From NCBI RefSeq assembly GCF_037893015.1, contig NC_133661.1, positions 225,465,157 through 225,529,156 on the forward strand: DNA of 64,000 bases, in the 5' to 3' direction. The notes below the pieces were generated by a model. It saw nothing but the letters and a program-made list of their open reading frames with translations, was not told where the DNA came from and made no database searches. This document shows, in pieces, positions 32,390 through 43,304 of this stretch. The position numbers and the translations under genes are program-made. This DNA comes from Macrotis lagotis (taxonomy: Eukaryota; Chordata; Mammalia; Peramelemorphia; Peramelidae). Within the stretch, counting starts at the first letter, position 1, and every line of letters starts with the position of its first letter.

Positions 32390-33060
32390 AAATTTACTTA
32401 GAAAATAGATCCAGGAGAGATATTATTGAACTACTTGAAGGCCATGATCAAAAAACAGAGCCTGAACAACATCTTTCAAGAAATCATCGAAGAAAATTGC
32501 CCCTGATACCTTAGAAACAGAAAGCAAAACAGTCATTGAAAGAATCCACCAATTACCTCCTGAAAGGGATCCCAAAATGGAAACACCAAGGAATACTGAG
32601 GTCTAATTCCAGAATTATCAGATCAAAGGGAAAATTCTGCAGGCAGCCAGAAAGAAGCAATTCAAATACCAAGGAACCAGTCAGGATTATGCAAGACTTG
32701 GCAGCATCGACTCTAAAGGATTGAAGTGCTTGGAATATGATATTTCAGGGGACAGAGGAGTTTAGATTATAATAAAAAATCAATTTTCTAGTAAAATTGA
32801 GCATACTTTTTCTTTTTTTTTTGAACATATTTTTCCAAGGGAAAAGATTGACATTTAATGAAATAGGTGACTTTCAAATTTTCCTGATGAAAAAACCAGA
32901 GCTGAACAGAAAATTTTATCTTCAAATAGGAGACTCAAGACATACATAAAAAGGTAAATGGGGGAAAATTTGGGAAGAAGATTCTCTCATAACTCTTGAG
33001 AATTGTAACAGTATTAAAGGGAGTATACTTAGACTGAAAGACTAAATTGATTTTGATGAG
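31150..33060 (+). mobile_element. L1-type 5' UTR and ORF1 region, sense, decayed
   Basis: The 5' UTR leads to AACATGAGTAAGAGAGGTCA near 31680, a typical L1 ORF1 start. Lys/Glu-rich coiled-coil remnants follow, then RSRRDIIELLEGHDQKTEPE and RIMQDLAASTLKD, which match the RNA-binding part of ORF1. Frames are broken and a SINE lies at 32189-32390. No ORF2 follows, so it may be HAL1 or a truncated L1. Confidence 0.7.
32189..32390 (+). mobile_element. tRNA-type SINE with long (GAAA)n tail
   Basis: GGGGTGCCTAGGTGGTGCAG to GCCTTGCAAAAACTTGAAAG. The A tail has expanded into about 15 GAAA units (32327-32390). Confidence 0.9.
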
Positions 33061-33520
33061 ATGGGTTTTTGTAAAAAATTAAGATATTTTCTTGTATGAT
33101 TTTTTTGAAGTTGGATAAGCTTTTTTTTTTAATCAGGTCTTTGATTGATTTTCTAGGTCAGTTGTTTTTTTATATAAGATGCTTTATATATTCTTTCATT
33201 TTAATTTTCCTGGGTTCTAAAACTTCATTACGCAATTTGAGATGCAATGGTATGACAAGTTTCCTTAGCTCCTCTTGTGTTTGATGTTGATGACACTATT
33301 GGGGAGCAGAAGAGAAGCAATGGTGGTAGATGAATTGTCTTGGATATGAGAACTGAAAATAATGCAATCTCATTTTGATTCTTACTATAACTCACAGTAA
33401 TTTATTAAAATTGATTGAACATCTCCAACTTGCCTCACAGTTGGACACCTCACAGTGGGGGGTCTCATAGTCATCTTAAATTTAGCAAGTTTAAAACTGA
33501 AAATTTCCTTCTCTCTCTTT
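33061..33520. other. intergenic stretch, nothing recognised
   Basis: AT-rich DNA between the ORF1 region and the next SINE. No family was recognised. Confidence 0.4.
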
Positions 33521-33674
33521 TTTAAAATTTTTATTTATTTAAGGCACTGGGGTTAAGAGTGAATTGCCCAAGGTCACACAGCTAGGCAATTATTAAGTGT
33601 CTGAGCCTGGATTTGAAGTCAGGTCCTCCTGACTACAGGGCCGGTGCTCTATCCACTGTACCACCTAGCTGTCC
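33521..33674 (-). mobile_element. tRNA-type marsupial SINE, antisense
   Basis: T-rich tail, AAGGCACTGGGGTTAAGAGT, and the end CCACCTAGCTGTCCC. Confidence 0.85.
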
Positions 33675-33676
33675 CT

Positions 33677-34470
33677 CTTCTCCCTTTCCTAACTCACTTA
33701 CCTCATGAACTTCCCTATTACATCTAGAGCATCACCATCTTCCCACTTATTCATCCTCACAACCTTGGTGTCATCTTTGACTCTACACTCTCTCATTCCT
33801 CCATATACAATCTGTTGTTGCGCTGATTCTACCTTTGAAACATTTCTCATATTTGCTCCCTCCTCTTCTATGATCCTGCCACCACTATGATGCAGGTCTT
33901 CAATTACTTTTCTCTCAAACTACTGCAATCACCTTCTGGTTGGTTTCATTACAATCCATGGGTTCCAATCCAATATACTTATAAAATCCTTTGTTTGGTC
34001 TTTAAAGTCCTTCATTACTTGACTTTATCCTATTCTTCCAGTATTCTCATACCTTATACCTTTCCACATATTCAGCATATCTAACAAGGATTTCTTCCTC
34101 TTCTTTGACTATAATTCTCCATCTCCCAATTAGAAAGCATTTTCACTGGCTCTTTCCCATGCTGGGATTGCCTTTTCATTTCTCTTGGCTTCCCTGGCTT
34201 CCTTCAAATTTCAGTTAAAGTTATACCTTTTTTTTTTTTTTTGCAAGGCAATGGGATTGAGTGTCTTGCCCAAGGCCACACAGCTAGGTAATTATTAAGT
34301 GTCTGAGGCTGGATTTGAACTCAGGTACTCCTGACTCCAGGGCCAGTGCTCTATCCACTGCACCACCTAGCCGCCCCAAAGTTATACCTTTTTCAAGAAT
34401 TCTTTTTCAGTACTCCTTAATTAAGATGAAGTGTCTTCCCTCTGAGATTATTCCTAATTTATCCTACTTA
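33677..34470 (+). mobile_element. L2-type LINE 3' half, split by a SINE
   Basis: L2 ORF2-end landmarks: TCCTCACAACCTTGGTGTCA, CTACTGCAATCACCTTCTGG, TTTAAAGTCCTTCATTACTT and CCCATGCTGGGATTGCCTTT. Interrupted by an antisense SINE at 34232-34377. Confidence 0.7.
34232..34377 (-). mobile_element. tRNA-type marsupial SINE, antisense, inside L2
   Basis: Flanked by AAAGTTATACCTTTT at 34217-34231 and 34378-34392. Confidence 0.92.
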
Positions 34471-34484
34471 ATATAAAATATAAG

Positions 34485-34935
34485 CTAGAGACAAGTTACA
34501 GTGTGTCCACCCATAACTGATCAAAGCAGTACAAGCTTGGAATGCTCTACCACAGGTCAAGCACATATAGTTTATGTGAATATCTGGGGTGGGTACTCTA
34601 AATTTGCTCATCTCACATTTCCTTTGAGCTACTTCAGTACTACTTGCAACTAGAGCACAGCACCCTCTCTGATGAGGGCACACCAGGCTGGGTGGTCCTG
34701 TGCCAGTCTCCCATGCCGCACAATCAATTCCAAAGTTCTTGAGACCTTCCCAGTGTTTCTGTAACACTTTTTTCTGGCCCTCCCTGTGAGTGGCTTGCCA
34801 TGTGTGAATTCTCCATAAAATAGTCTTTTTAGCATATATTTGGAATTCCAGTAACGTGACATTGTAGTTGTGCTCTCTATAGTAACATTTGAATTCTTGG
34901 CAGTTTAGTCCTTTTCTAAAGAAAAAGTCTGTGTT
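34485..34935 (-). mobile_element. non-LTR retrotransposon C-terminus with zinc-finger-like end, antisense
   Basis: The - strand frames read RLFYGEFTHGKPLTGRARKK, then a segment with LAQDHPAWCALIREGA, then CLTCGRAFQACTALISYGWT followed by His-Cys. The YGEL..GKR/RPAW pattern followed by a CxxC zinc-finger-like end is known from the C-termini of some vertebrate LINE polyproteins. Clade not assigned. The remnant is frameshifted. Confidence 0.6.
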
Positions 34936-35735
34936 CTTCAGTGCATTGAGTACTGTGTTATTCTAGGATCTCAGGGACAGACTGGAGACCTATAAGCCTC
35001 CAGTGCCCCCAGAGTGGTCTTACCTAGGGCAAAGTCAGCTCTACAAACTTTTAATCTGTGTTTGAGTCTGTGCAAGACTAGACTGTTTTTAGATTCTGCC
35101 CCATTAGACTGTTAGAAAGCTCTACAGAATGGCAGGATTATAGTCACTCTTTGGTTGCGATTCTTGTCTTGGTTATCCCTTTGCAGGTTGAGCTAAATGC
35201 TAAAGTGAGACCCTGATATGTGCCTGGGGACTGAGCCTTTCTGCTGCTAATTTCTGATCTTCTTCCTTTTCCCTTTAGGCAGGAATACCACTGACAGAAT
35301 GCCACTATCATGAAAACACAAGTCTCCTCTCACTGCCTTGTATCTGTGACCTAGAATTGGCCAGTAGGTAACAAAGTTGTCAGTATACCTGTCACCATAT
35401 CCAGTTATAGGTCTGGTGGTGTCCCAGTATGGGTTTGGGACCCTCTCTTGCCCTAGTTCACAGCTTCTCCCTTGGTGTGGAGTGCTCTTGGCCCAACCCT
35501 GGCTCCAATGTCTGCAGACTTCCTTCTCTGTCTCCTTATGGCAACCTGGGCCAGAGAAAGATTCACTGATTTGTTTCTGCATTTCCCCATCAAGACTCAG
35601 TTTGGTACATTTTCTATATCTGTTGGGAGGAATTTATGAATGGGAACTCATCACAGTTCTGCCATATAGATACCTATTGTATGTACATAGTTTTATGTTT
35701 GTACTTTTATCTTCATTTTTTACAAGAGATCCTTG
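34936..35735. other. probable repeat of unknown family
   Basis: Moderately GC-rich sequence resembling the 5' UTR of an L1-type element in antisense (CTCTTGCCCTAGTTCACAGC; GCCAACCCTGGCTCC-like). No element ends were found. Open frames on both strands at 35247-35736 have no family resemblance. Confidence 0.3.
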
Positions 35736-35739
35736 AAAA

Positions 35740-35835
35740 CAATAACTTGTAGTTCTTTGTATCCTCATCTTAGTATCATGTCTGACAGATAGGAGGCACC
35801 TAAAATAACATTAAATAAATGCTTATTGACCAGAT
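35740..35835 (+). mobile_element. L2/MIR-type 3' terminus
   Basis: TCTGACAGATAGGAGGCACC, then ATTAAATAAATGCTTATTGA, the usual 3' end motif. Confidence 0.55.
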
Positions 35836-35949
35836 GATATGCTTAATTATATATTATTTCTAGAATTTCTTTTAGCTCCAAGTTCTATAATCTATACTAG
35901 CAATAGAGAATGTATGGGGAAATGCCTATTATCTAAATTTTGTTTAGTC

Positions 35950-36140
35950 ATTTCAGTTGTGACTCCATTTGGGGCTGTTGTGACAAAGGTTCTAAAGTGG
36001 TTTGCCTTTTCCTTTTTCAGTTCATTTCACAGATGAGGAACTAAGGCAAATAGGGAACATGCCCAGGATCACACAACTAGAAGTGTCTGAGGCCAGATTT
36101 GAACTAAGGAAGATTTCAGGCCTACCTGTCCACTATTAAA
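35950..36140 (-). mobile_element. THER-type SINE, antisense, within the left arm of an inverted duplication
   Basis: GACTCCATTTGGGGCTGTTG, then TTTGCCTTTTCCTTTTTCAG, then CACAGATGAGGAACTAAGGC in antisense THER order. The tRNA-like end is cut at CCACTATTAA. Confidence 0.7.
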
Positions 36141-36226
36141 CTAGAAGTTTCCAAATTTGTTTGATTCCACATCACTAAAAATTTTGAGTGCTCACTCCCC
36201 AGTGTGTATATATATTCTTATTTTCT
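35991..36226. repeat. inverted repeat, left arm
   Basis: Reverse complement of 37532-37763 with roughly 93% identity by eye across both SINE and non-SINE flank (CTAGAAGTTTCCAAATTTGT; TTGATTCCACATCACTAAAA). Confidence 0.85.
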
Positions 36227-36334
36227 AAATCCCCCAAAGATTTAATCTGGCATCATATTTGGACACTCCTGGTTTATAAAGATCAAGATATCTAGTTTGA
36301 CAAATAATTCACTGTGCCTTTATTTTGGACAGGT

Positions 36335-37245
36335 ATTTTTTAAATTTCTATTTTATTTTTCCAATTATATGCTATGGTAGTTTTTCAATTTGCATTTTTA
36401 TAAGTTGCACATTTTTCTATCACCATCTCTTTCCTGACCCTCCCTTTGATGGCAGTCTGGTAAAAGTTGTACATTCACACTTGTGTTTGACATGTTTACA
36501 CATCAGTCATTCTGAGTAAGATGAATTACAACTAAGGGGAAGGAAAGAAAATCATGTGATAAGAAGGAAAACTATAAGAGAAGTTTTATAAAAGTGAACA
36601 TAATATACCTTCAGATTCCATGGTTTTTTCTTTCTTTGGATGTGAATGGCATTGTCTATAGCAGGTCTCTTAGGGTTGTCCTTGATCTCTGAATTGCTGA
36701 GAGGAATTCCATTAGTCATAGTTGATCAACTCATAATGTCCTTGTTAATGTGTACAATGTTCTCTTGGTTCTGTTTCCTTTGCTCAGCATCAGTTAATGT
36801 AATTCTTTCCATGCTTCTCTAAAGTTTGACCATTAGTGGTTTCTTTTTTTAAGTTTTATTTATTTAAGGCAATGGATTAAATGATTTGCCCAATGTCACA
36901 CAGCTAGGCAATTATTTAGCATCTGAGGCCAAATTTGAACTCAGATCCTCCTGACTCCAGGGTCAGTGTCCTATCCATTGCACCACCTAGCTGCCCCCAC
37001 TCATGGTTTCTTATAGAACAATAGTACACCGTACTTGTTCAATTATTCCCCAATTGATGGGTATCCCTTAATTTCCAATTCTTTGCCACTACAAAAAAGA
37101 GCTGCTATAAATATTTTTGAACATGTGAGACTTTTCTTGGGTATTAGATCAAAGGGTATGATCAGTTTTATTGCTTTTTGGGCACAGTTCCAAATTGCTC
37201 TCCATATGGTTGGATCAGTTGACAACTCCACCAACAATTAATTAA
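36335..37245 (-). mobile_element. L1 ORF2 C-terminus and 3' UTR, antisense
   Basis: On the - strand, 37043-37237 reads IWRAIWNCAQKAIKLIIPFD and KIFIAALFCSGKELEIKGYP then SIGE, which aligns with the ORF2 C-terminal region of mammalian L1 (IWK..., FIAALF, PSxxEW). The 3' UTR continues down to about 36335. An antisense SINE lies at 36843-36998. Confidence 0.75.
36843..36998 (-). mobile_element. tRNA-type marsupial SINE, antisense, inside L1
   Basis: AAGGCAATGGATTAAATGAT to CCACCTAGCTGCCCC. TGGTTTCTT occurs on both sides. Confidence 0.85.
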
Positions 37246-37531
37246 TTTTGGATAGGCATTGTTGATGGACAGGGAGCTGGGACAAGAACTATATGGGAGG
37301 ATGATTTTGAGGATAAATCATAATTGGGGAACAACATAATATTGCAGTGATCTGATGTTTCTCACTGCTATAGATGCCAGTCATTTTAACACCAATTCAC
37401 CTGATGATGTTAAAGGTGACAAAGGGAAAAGGAGTCAAGAAGGCAGCATGGAGGTAGGAATTCCCAGAAGCTTTTTTCCAGAATGCTCCAAATACCTTAA
37501 AATTATGACTATAACCAAATTCTAGAGTGGC

Positions 37532-37763
37532 AGAAAATAAGATGTACACACTGGGGAGTGGGTACTCAAAAATTTTTAGTGATGTGGAATCAAACAAGTT
37601 TGGAAACTTCTAGTTTAATAGTGGATAGATAGGTTTGAAATCTTCCTTAGTTCAAATCTGGCCTCAGACACTTCTAGCTGTGTGATCCTGGGCATGTCCC
37701 CTATTTGCCTTAGTTCCTCATCTGTGAAATGAACTGAAAAAGGAAAAGGGAAACCACTTTAGA
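37532..37763. repeat. inverted repeat, right arm, inserted in the HAL1-like 5' UTR
   Basis: Matches 35991-36226 in reverse complement. On both sides the HAL1-like 5' UTR can be aligned to the other copies, so this block is an insertion. It includes the first two thirds of a THER-type SINE but stops at AAACCACTTTAGA, before its 3' end. Confidence 0.8.
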
Positions 37764-38544
37764 AAGACCGAGGGAAACAATTTTCTGGGCCATGGTAACT
37801 TGGAAGATCCTCGGGAAGGCTCTGTGCCTCTGGGGTTGGAAGGGGCTGTGCTGTACCAGAGTGAAAGAGCTCAGCCTTCTGGGAACAGCCTGCAATTGAC
37901 CTGGAAAACAGATTCAGAAAAGATAATATAAAAATTACTAAGCAACCTGGAAAAGAGCCTTGACTTCATTTTTAAAGAATTTTTTTTTCCAGGAAATTGT
38001 CCTTATATCCTAGAAGTAGAGGGCAAAATACAAATTGAGGGAATTCACCCACCAATCACCTCCTGAGAGATTTCCTCCCCCCCAAAATAACTTCCCAGGA
38101 ATATTATAACTAAATTCCTGAACTCCCAAGTCAAAGAGAAAATATTACAGTCAGAAAGAAACAATTCTAATATCATGGCACTATAGTCAGGATTATACAG
38201 GATTTAGCAGCATTGACATTAAGGATTATATGATATTCCAGAAGGCAAAAGAGCTTGGGTTACAATCAAGAATCAACTTCCCAGCTAAACTGAACATCCT
38301 CTTTCAGGGGAAAAGATGTACATTCAATGAAATCGGGGACTTTCAGACTCTCCTTGACTTGAAATCACCAGATCTGAACAGCAAGTTTGATCTTCAAGTA
38401 CAGGATTCAGGTGAGGAATAGAGAGAATGGACAGGAAGGGCTAACTATGAGGGATTTAATGATGTTGAACTATTTGTATTCCTGCATGGGAAGAACATAC
38501 TGATAACTCATATGAACCTCATAAGAGTAGTTAGAAGGAGTATA

Positions 38545-38546
38545 TC

Positions 38547-38592
<46 letters not shown>

Positions 38593-38602
38593 CATCTATC
38601 TA
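38545..38602. repeat. (TATC)n microsatellite
   Basis: About 13 TATC units in the HAL1-like 3' UTR, at the place where other copies read GGAGCATATGTAGATAGG. Confidence 0.95.
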
Positions 38603-39387
38603 GACACAGGAAGGAGCTGAATATAATGGTATAATATATTATGAAGATGGAGTTAGTGGGTGAAAAAGGAATGTATTTACTCAAGTCAAATATACAGAGC
38701 TTAAATTTCACATGGCTGGGTATATCCACTGTGCCACTTGACTGCCCTACAACACACTTTTGAGAAGGGACAAAGTAAAAGGAGAAAGAAAATAGAATCC
38801 TTGAGAGTGGGGAGGAATAGGTGGAGGGAAATACAGTTAGCAATAGCAACTGTGGGAAAAAATATTAAAGCAACTTCTCCAATTGATTAATGGTAAAGAA
38901 TTCAGTTCTTCCAAGAGCTGATGGCATCTGAACACAGGCTGAAGTACAATTTTTTTTCTCTCACTTTATTTTTTGTGAGGTTTCTCTGTCTTTGTGGAGG
39001 AAGGTGGGAATTATGTTTACTTTTACAAGACTATTGTAGTAATGTGAAAATAAAAAAAATGTGTCAAAGAATGCCACCTGCACACACACATATGTATATT
39101 TCTAGTGAACAAAAAGCACAGAACACATTCTGTGTACACAAGCTGGGTTTGCACTAAATTATTAACCAAAGGAATGGTATAAATGACTGAATTGGAATAT
39201 TTATGGCCAAGAAAGGAGTTGGAGACAGAAAAAAGACACAACCCAACTGGGAGTGACTTATACAGTGGTTGTAGATTTTTTTACTTGCATTTCCCACTTT
39301 TTTTTTTTGAGCTTGTTGTCTTTGTGCTCATTGTTTCACATTTGTTACCAGTATAGTAGGTTACATTTTGCCACAGTCTGCCCAGAA

Positions 39388-39945
39388 ATGGCTCAGAAAA
39401 GATTTTCATACAGTCCTGAATTCAAGTTCAGAGTGATCTACTTTGCAAATGTGAATGGAAATTGTGCTGCTGAACGTCAATTGGGTCCAACTCTAACTGA
39501 GAAAAGAATCTGGGACTGGCTACAGGAAGAAGAAATTTGACTGAGAAGGCCTAGGCAGAAGAAGAGCAGGAGAGGCAAGTCAGCCAAATGGCTTGAGTGA
39601 GAGAGCGAATTGAAGAGATGGATTGAAGGGCAAAGAGCAAGTGGAATTCCTGTGTCCACAAAGATGGTTCAGCAGGAGGCAAGAAGAATTGCTGATGAAA
39701 AAGAAGTGACTGATTTCAAAGGAAGACACAAGTTGTGCTTCAGGTTCACAAAATGGAATGAACTACGCATGTGTCCACACACCAGACTTGCCCAAAAGAT
39801 GCCTGAAAGCAATGAGCAGAAGGTCCTTTAATTTCATGATGAATAAAAAATAAAACTCGAGGTCAATAACTTTACATAATACATTTTTTCCCCAAATTTT
39901 AGGCCCCCCAATTAAGGTGTGTTTTATACATGGGTTAATGCAGTA
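39388..39945 (+). pseudogene. pogo-like DNA transposon, N-terminal transposase relic
   Basis: One frame from ATG 39388 reads AQKRFSYSPEFKFRVIYFAN and GNCAAERQLGP..EKRIWDWL, a psq/Brinker-type helix-turn-helix. After stops at 39538 and within 39598-39600 it continues WIEGQRASGIPVSTKMVQQE, then ARRIADE and TRLAQKMPES, the CENP-B-type second DNA-binding domain of pogo-family transposases. The DDE catalytic domain is absent. A possible transposon end (GTGTGTTTTATACATGGGTT-like) lies at about 39917-39940. Not a functional gene as it stands. A host gene copy of a POGK-like protein is the alternative. Confidence 0.65.
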
Positions 39946-40012
39946 AGTATCTGAGGTTGCACTTGAACTCAGGTTCTCCTGACTCCAGGACCTGCACCAC
40001 CTAACTACCCCC
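39945..40012 (-). mobile_element. tRNA-type SINE fragment, antisense
   Basis: AGTATCTGAGGTTGCACTTG to GCACCACCTAACTACCCC; only the head half remains. Confidence 0.7.
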
Positions 40013-40042
40013 GGGTTAAGTTCTTAAGAGAAATATACTCTT

Positions 40043-40199
40043 TTTGTTTTTCAAGTTTTTTTTGCAAGACAAATGGGGTTAAGTGGCTTGCCCAAGGCCA
40101 CACAGCTACGTAATTATTAAGTGTCTGAGGTCGGATTTGAACTCAGGTACTCCTGACTCTAGGACCGGTGCTCTATCCACTGTGCCACCTAGCCACCCC
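40043..40199 (-). mobile_element. tRNA-type marsupial SINE, antisense
   Basis: T-rich tail to GCCACCTAGCCACCCC. Flanked by GAAATATACTCTT (40030-40042) and GAAATATATACTCTT (40202-40216). Confidence 0.9.
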
Positions 40200-40289
40200 A
40201 GGAAATATATACTCTTACATACTTAGGGAAAGTTTCTATTTAGAAAGATTATTTAGTAATAACTAGAATAAACCATGGACCTTTAGATT

Positions 40290-40570
40290 TAGGAGAATTC
40301 TTTCTCTGGCATCTTTAATCTTGGACAGATCATTTAACCATCTTGGGCTTCAGTTTCCTTACATTTAAAACTGAGCAGATTGGATTAAACATCCTGTAAG
40401 GTCTCTTTCCACTTGTAGATCTAAGAATCTGTGGAATTCAAGCTCTGTATTTGACTCTTGAGTAAGCCGTTTAACTTATTTATCTCTAAAATGAGAATAA
40501 TACTTGCACTACTTACTTCAAAGCTTGATAGAAATATATTCTGACAACCTTAAAGTACTATAAGAACATA
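40290..40570 (+). mobile_element. two adjacent MIR-type fragments
   Basis: TCTTGGACAGATCATTTAAC then CTTCAGTTTCCTTACATTTA, and again GAGTAAGCCGTTTAACTTAT with TCTCTAAAATGAGAATAATA. Confidence 0.55.
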
Positions 40571-40599
40571 TTATTTTTATGGTAGAAATGCTATGATCT

Positions 40600-41570
40600 G
40601 CCAGGCATACTAGGAAATTATTTCCCCTGGGAATTCTATTCACTTAATAACAACCACTTTCCTAAATATGGGATCTCTTTCCCACCTTTCAACCTGCTTC
40701 CTTCCAGGGAATTTATCCGATATTTGGGTATACCAAGGCTACACCATATATTTCTTTGGATGTTATGCCTAATAGAATTGTGCTGCAATACCATACTTCA
40801 CCAGGAGATGCCATAGTCTCAGTACTTTAACACTAAGCCCACAGCCACTAAGGGAGAACAAGTCACTATACTGTTTTGTTTTGTTTTGTTTTTACTACTT
40901 CTGTATGGTAAATTCTGCATACTGAATTTACTTAGGATTAAGGAATATTTCTATCTTTTCAAGATAGTTTAAGATTTTCACTGCCTAGATGCATCCCTAT
41001 CAATTTTCTCTTTGGGAATGATAAAAAGGTCTGATCCTGCCTTAGGATGTTTAGATGCATTTATTATTGGGAGAGCTTTTTGTCCCCCATTCTTCTTAAA
41101 CTTGGGTAGCAAAAAGGCCATGATCATTTACGAATATTGGCTGAGACCATCATTTAGCCCCCTAGAATCATCATCACAGCATATTAAAGTGAAAGAGAAT
41201 CTAGTGGCCATGAAATTCAAATCTCATTTTACAAAGAAGGAATTGGAGGATCAGATAAGGGAAGAAACTTGCTTACCTACTTAATTTATTTAGGATTAAG
41301 GAATTCTTTATCTTTCCAGCATGCTTCATTTGTCTGTTTTCTCTCTCTAGAATGTTTTCTGAGAAACATAATAGCATTTCTGGTTATGCCTTTCCCAAGG
41401 ATTAAAGCTATACATCAGAAAAATTGTCAAGACCAATCTATCCAGGCTATATATATATATATTTTTTTCAAATGCCATAGTCAAGCTCAGAATTGAAACT
41501 CAATACACAATGATAGATGAAAACTATGAGAAATAATAGTGCACACTAAAAAAAAAAAAAAAAAAAGTCC
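40600..41570. other. intergenic stretch, nothing recognised
   Basis: Unique-looking AT-rich DNA; no gene or repeat family was recognised. An 18-A run lies just before the following SINE. Confidence 0.4.
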
Positions 41571-41572
41571 CA

Positions 41573-41739
41573 GGGGCCACTAGGTGGCACAGTGGATAAG
41601 AGCACCAGCCCTGGAGTCAAGAATACCTGAGTTCAAATGTGACCTCAGACAGTTAGTACTAGCTGTGTGGCCCTGGGCAAGCCACTTAACCCCATTTCCT
41701 TGCAAAAAACCTAAAACCCAAACAAAACCAAAACAAAAA
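41573..41739 (+). mobile_element. tRNA-type marsupial SINE
   Basis: GGGGCCACTAGGTGGCACAG to an A/C-rich tail (AAAACCCAAACAAAACC). Flanked by similar AAAGTCCCAG and AAAGTTCCAG. Confidence 0.88.
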
Positions 41740-41898
41740 AAGTTCCAGTCCAAGTAGTGAAGGAGCCTACATTCTGGGGAATGGGAGGGATAGGATTTAA
41801 AAATATCATCAATTTGTATATATTACATAGTAGAGAATGATATGAGGACAAATGAGATATATGGATGAAATAATTTATGGAAGCTTGGAGAGAGAACA

Positions 41899-41900
<2 letters not shown>

Positions 41901-41952
<52 letters not shown>
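41901..41952. repeat. (GT)n microsatellite
   Basis: About 26 uninterrupted GT units. Confidence 0.95.
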
Positions 41953-41956
<4 letters not shown>

Positions 41957-42091
41957 CTGAGATATCTAGATGAAAAAAAGGATTCTGAAAAGTAGAGATT
42001 CAGAGGCATGTACCCAGTGAACCCATAAGCACAAATTTCGCAATTCTCAGGTTGTTGTCAGGATAGATTGGAGCAAGTGTGGTTTGGTAGA

Positions 42092-42140
42092 AAATAATAA
42101 TAATAATAATAATAACAACAACAACAACAATAATAATAAT
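42092..42140. repeat. (TAA)n/(CAA)n microsatellite
   Basis: TAA units switching to CAA and back to TAA. Confidence 0.95.
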
Positions 42141-42450
42141 TCTTGTTTGTCCTTTGTTTTATTTTTGAAGATGGTGATCTGGGTTGTCACTTGCCCCAAT
42201 TCACACAGCTAGTAAATGTCAAGTGTCTGAAGCTGGATTTGAATTTAGGTCCTGACTCCAAGGCCGGTGCAGCCCTGATCCTTTGTTTTCAAAGGAAGGT
42301 GATGCCATGACTTGCAAGTGAATTGGATTTGAGTGCGTGTGTGTGTTTGTGTGTGGGGTGTGCAAAGGTTTCAGTCTCTCCTCCAGAGCTGAGTGTAGTG
42401 ACAAGACATAAATCGGGATAACTGGAGAGGAGCCTCTAGAGGAGGAGAAT
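42141..42450. mobile_element. marsupial SINE remnants next to the CpG island
   Basis: An antisense tRNA-type fragment (CACACAGCTAGTAAATGTCA to CCAAGGCCGGTGC), then TTTTCAAAGGAAGGTGATGC and GAATTGGATTTGAGTGCGTG. The latter block I recognise as recurrent in marsupial DNA. Confidence 0.5.
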
Positions 42451-43304
42451 CAGCATTTTTAAAGCGCCTGGTGTTTGGAAGAAACTGTGCTAAAGTCAGA
42501 AACAAAGAAAAGGTAGAAGACAGTCTTTGTTTTCAAGCTCATCTCCTTCCTCAAATCAGAAGTCATTTGAAAGACTTAAGGCCGGGGGGCTTAGAGAGCT
42601 AGTGACTCGTGTCAAAGGGTAGACCCTAGAGTAACGGGTCCAGCCAAGCCTGTAGGGGAGAGCATGTATGTCTACATGGACACCGCGCTGGGTTCGGGGG
42701 GAACGCCCTGAAGCTGTGCTGGAGCCGGAGTCACTGCGGGAGGGGCCCACCTCCTTTAGCGCTCGTGGGAGCCCCAGTCTGGGCCGGGGTCAGGTGCAGC
42801 CGCCCGGCCCAGGGGAGACTCTTCTTGCAGTTCTCTCCTCGGCCCCTATTCCCCACCGCGGTCGCCCACGAAGATGGGACGTCCAGGGTCAAGGCTGGAG
42901 GCGAGGCGGGAAAGCCGGTGCCCACACCTGGGAGAGCTGCAGGGCGGGTCACGCCCCACCCTGCGCCCCAGTCTCCCGGCCTCGGTGTCTGGTGTGTCTG
43001 GTGCTGAAAAACTTGTCTCATTCGACTCCTAACTTCCGTGGAGGTGGGGGGGGGCGCGGACGCGGGTGGCAATGCCAGCTTTTGTGGGGTCTTCCCCGGG
43101 AGGCTCAGGTGCACTGACCCCTGCCCTCCCCCTCCCCCCGTGGGGCTGCCCCCGCCCCTCGCGCGGCGGCATCCCCACGTGCCCGAAGCTCCCCTCCGCA
43201 CGGGATCTGTGCCCCACGCGCTCACACATCCGTGACCCCACTTCTAATGCACTCTGTCCTCCCATGCGGTCGCGAGGGCCGCGTGACCCGCGCCCCCTCC
43301 CACC

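Larger units (their letters stand above)
37420..39056 (+). mobile_element. third HAL1-like element, sense, interrupted
   Basis: The 5' end near GTCAAGAAGGCAGCATGGAG and GAATTCCCAGAAGCTTTTTT corresponds to the 5' UTR of the other two copies. The body resumes at 37764 after a foreign block. Frame 38230-38421 keeps INFPAKLNILFQGKRCTFNE, the ORF1 C-terminal motif. It ends near GTAGTAATGTGAAAATAAAA with no ORF2. Confidence 0.72.

Noticed and set aside
35377..35736. 119-codon + strand frame and an overlapping 111-codon - strand frame
   Set aside because: No domain, overlapping on opposite strands, and the sequence resembles a repeat 5' UTR.
37420..37763. A possible additional independent SINE insertion as explanation for the right arm
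   Set aside because: The match to the left arm continues beyond the SINE into flank sequence, so inverted duplication fits better.
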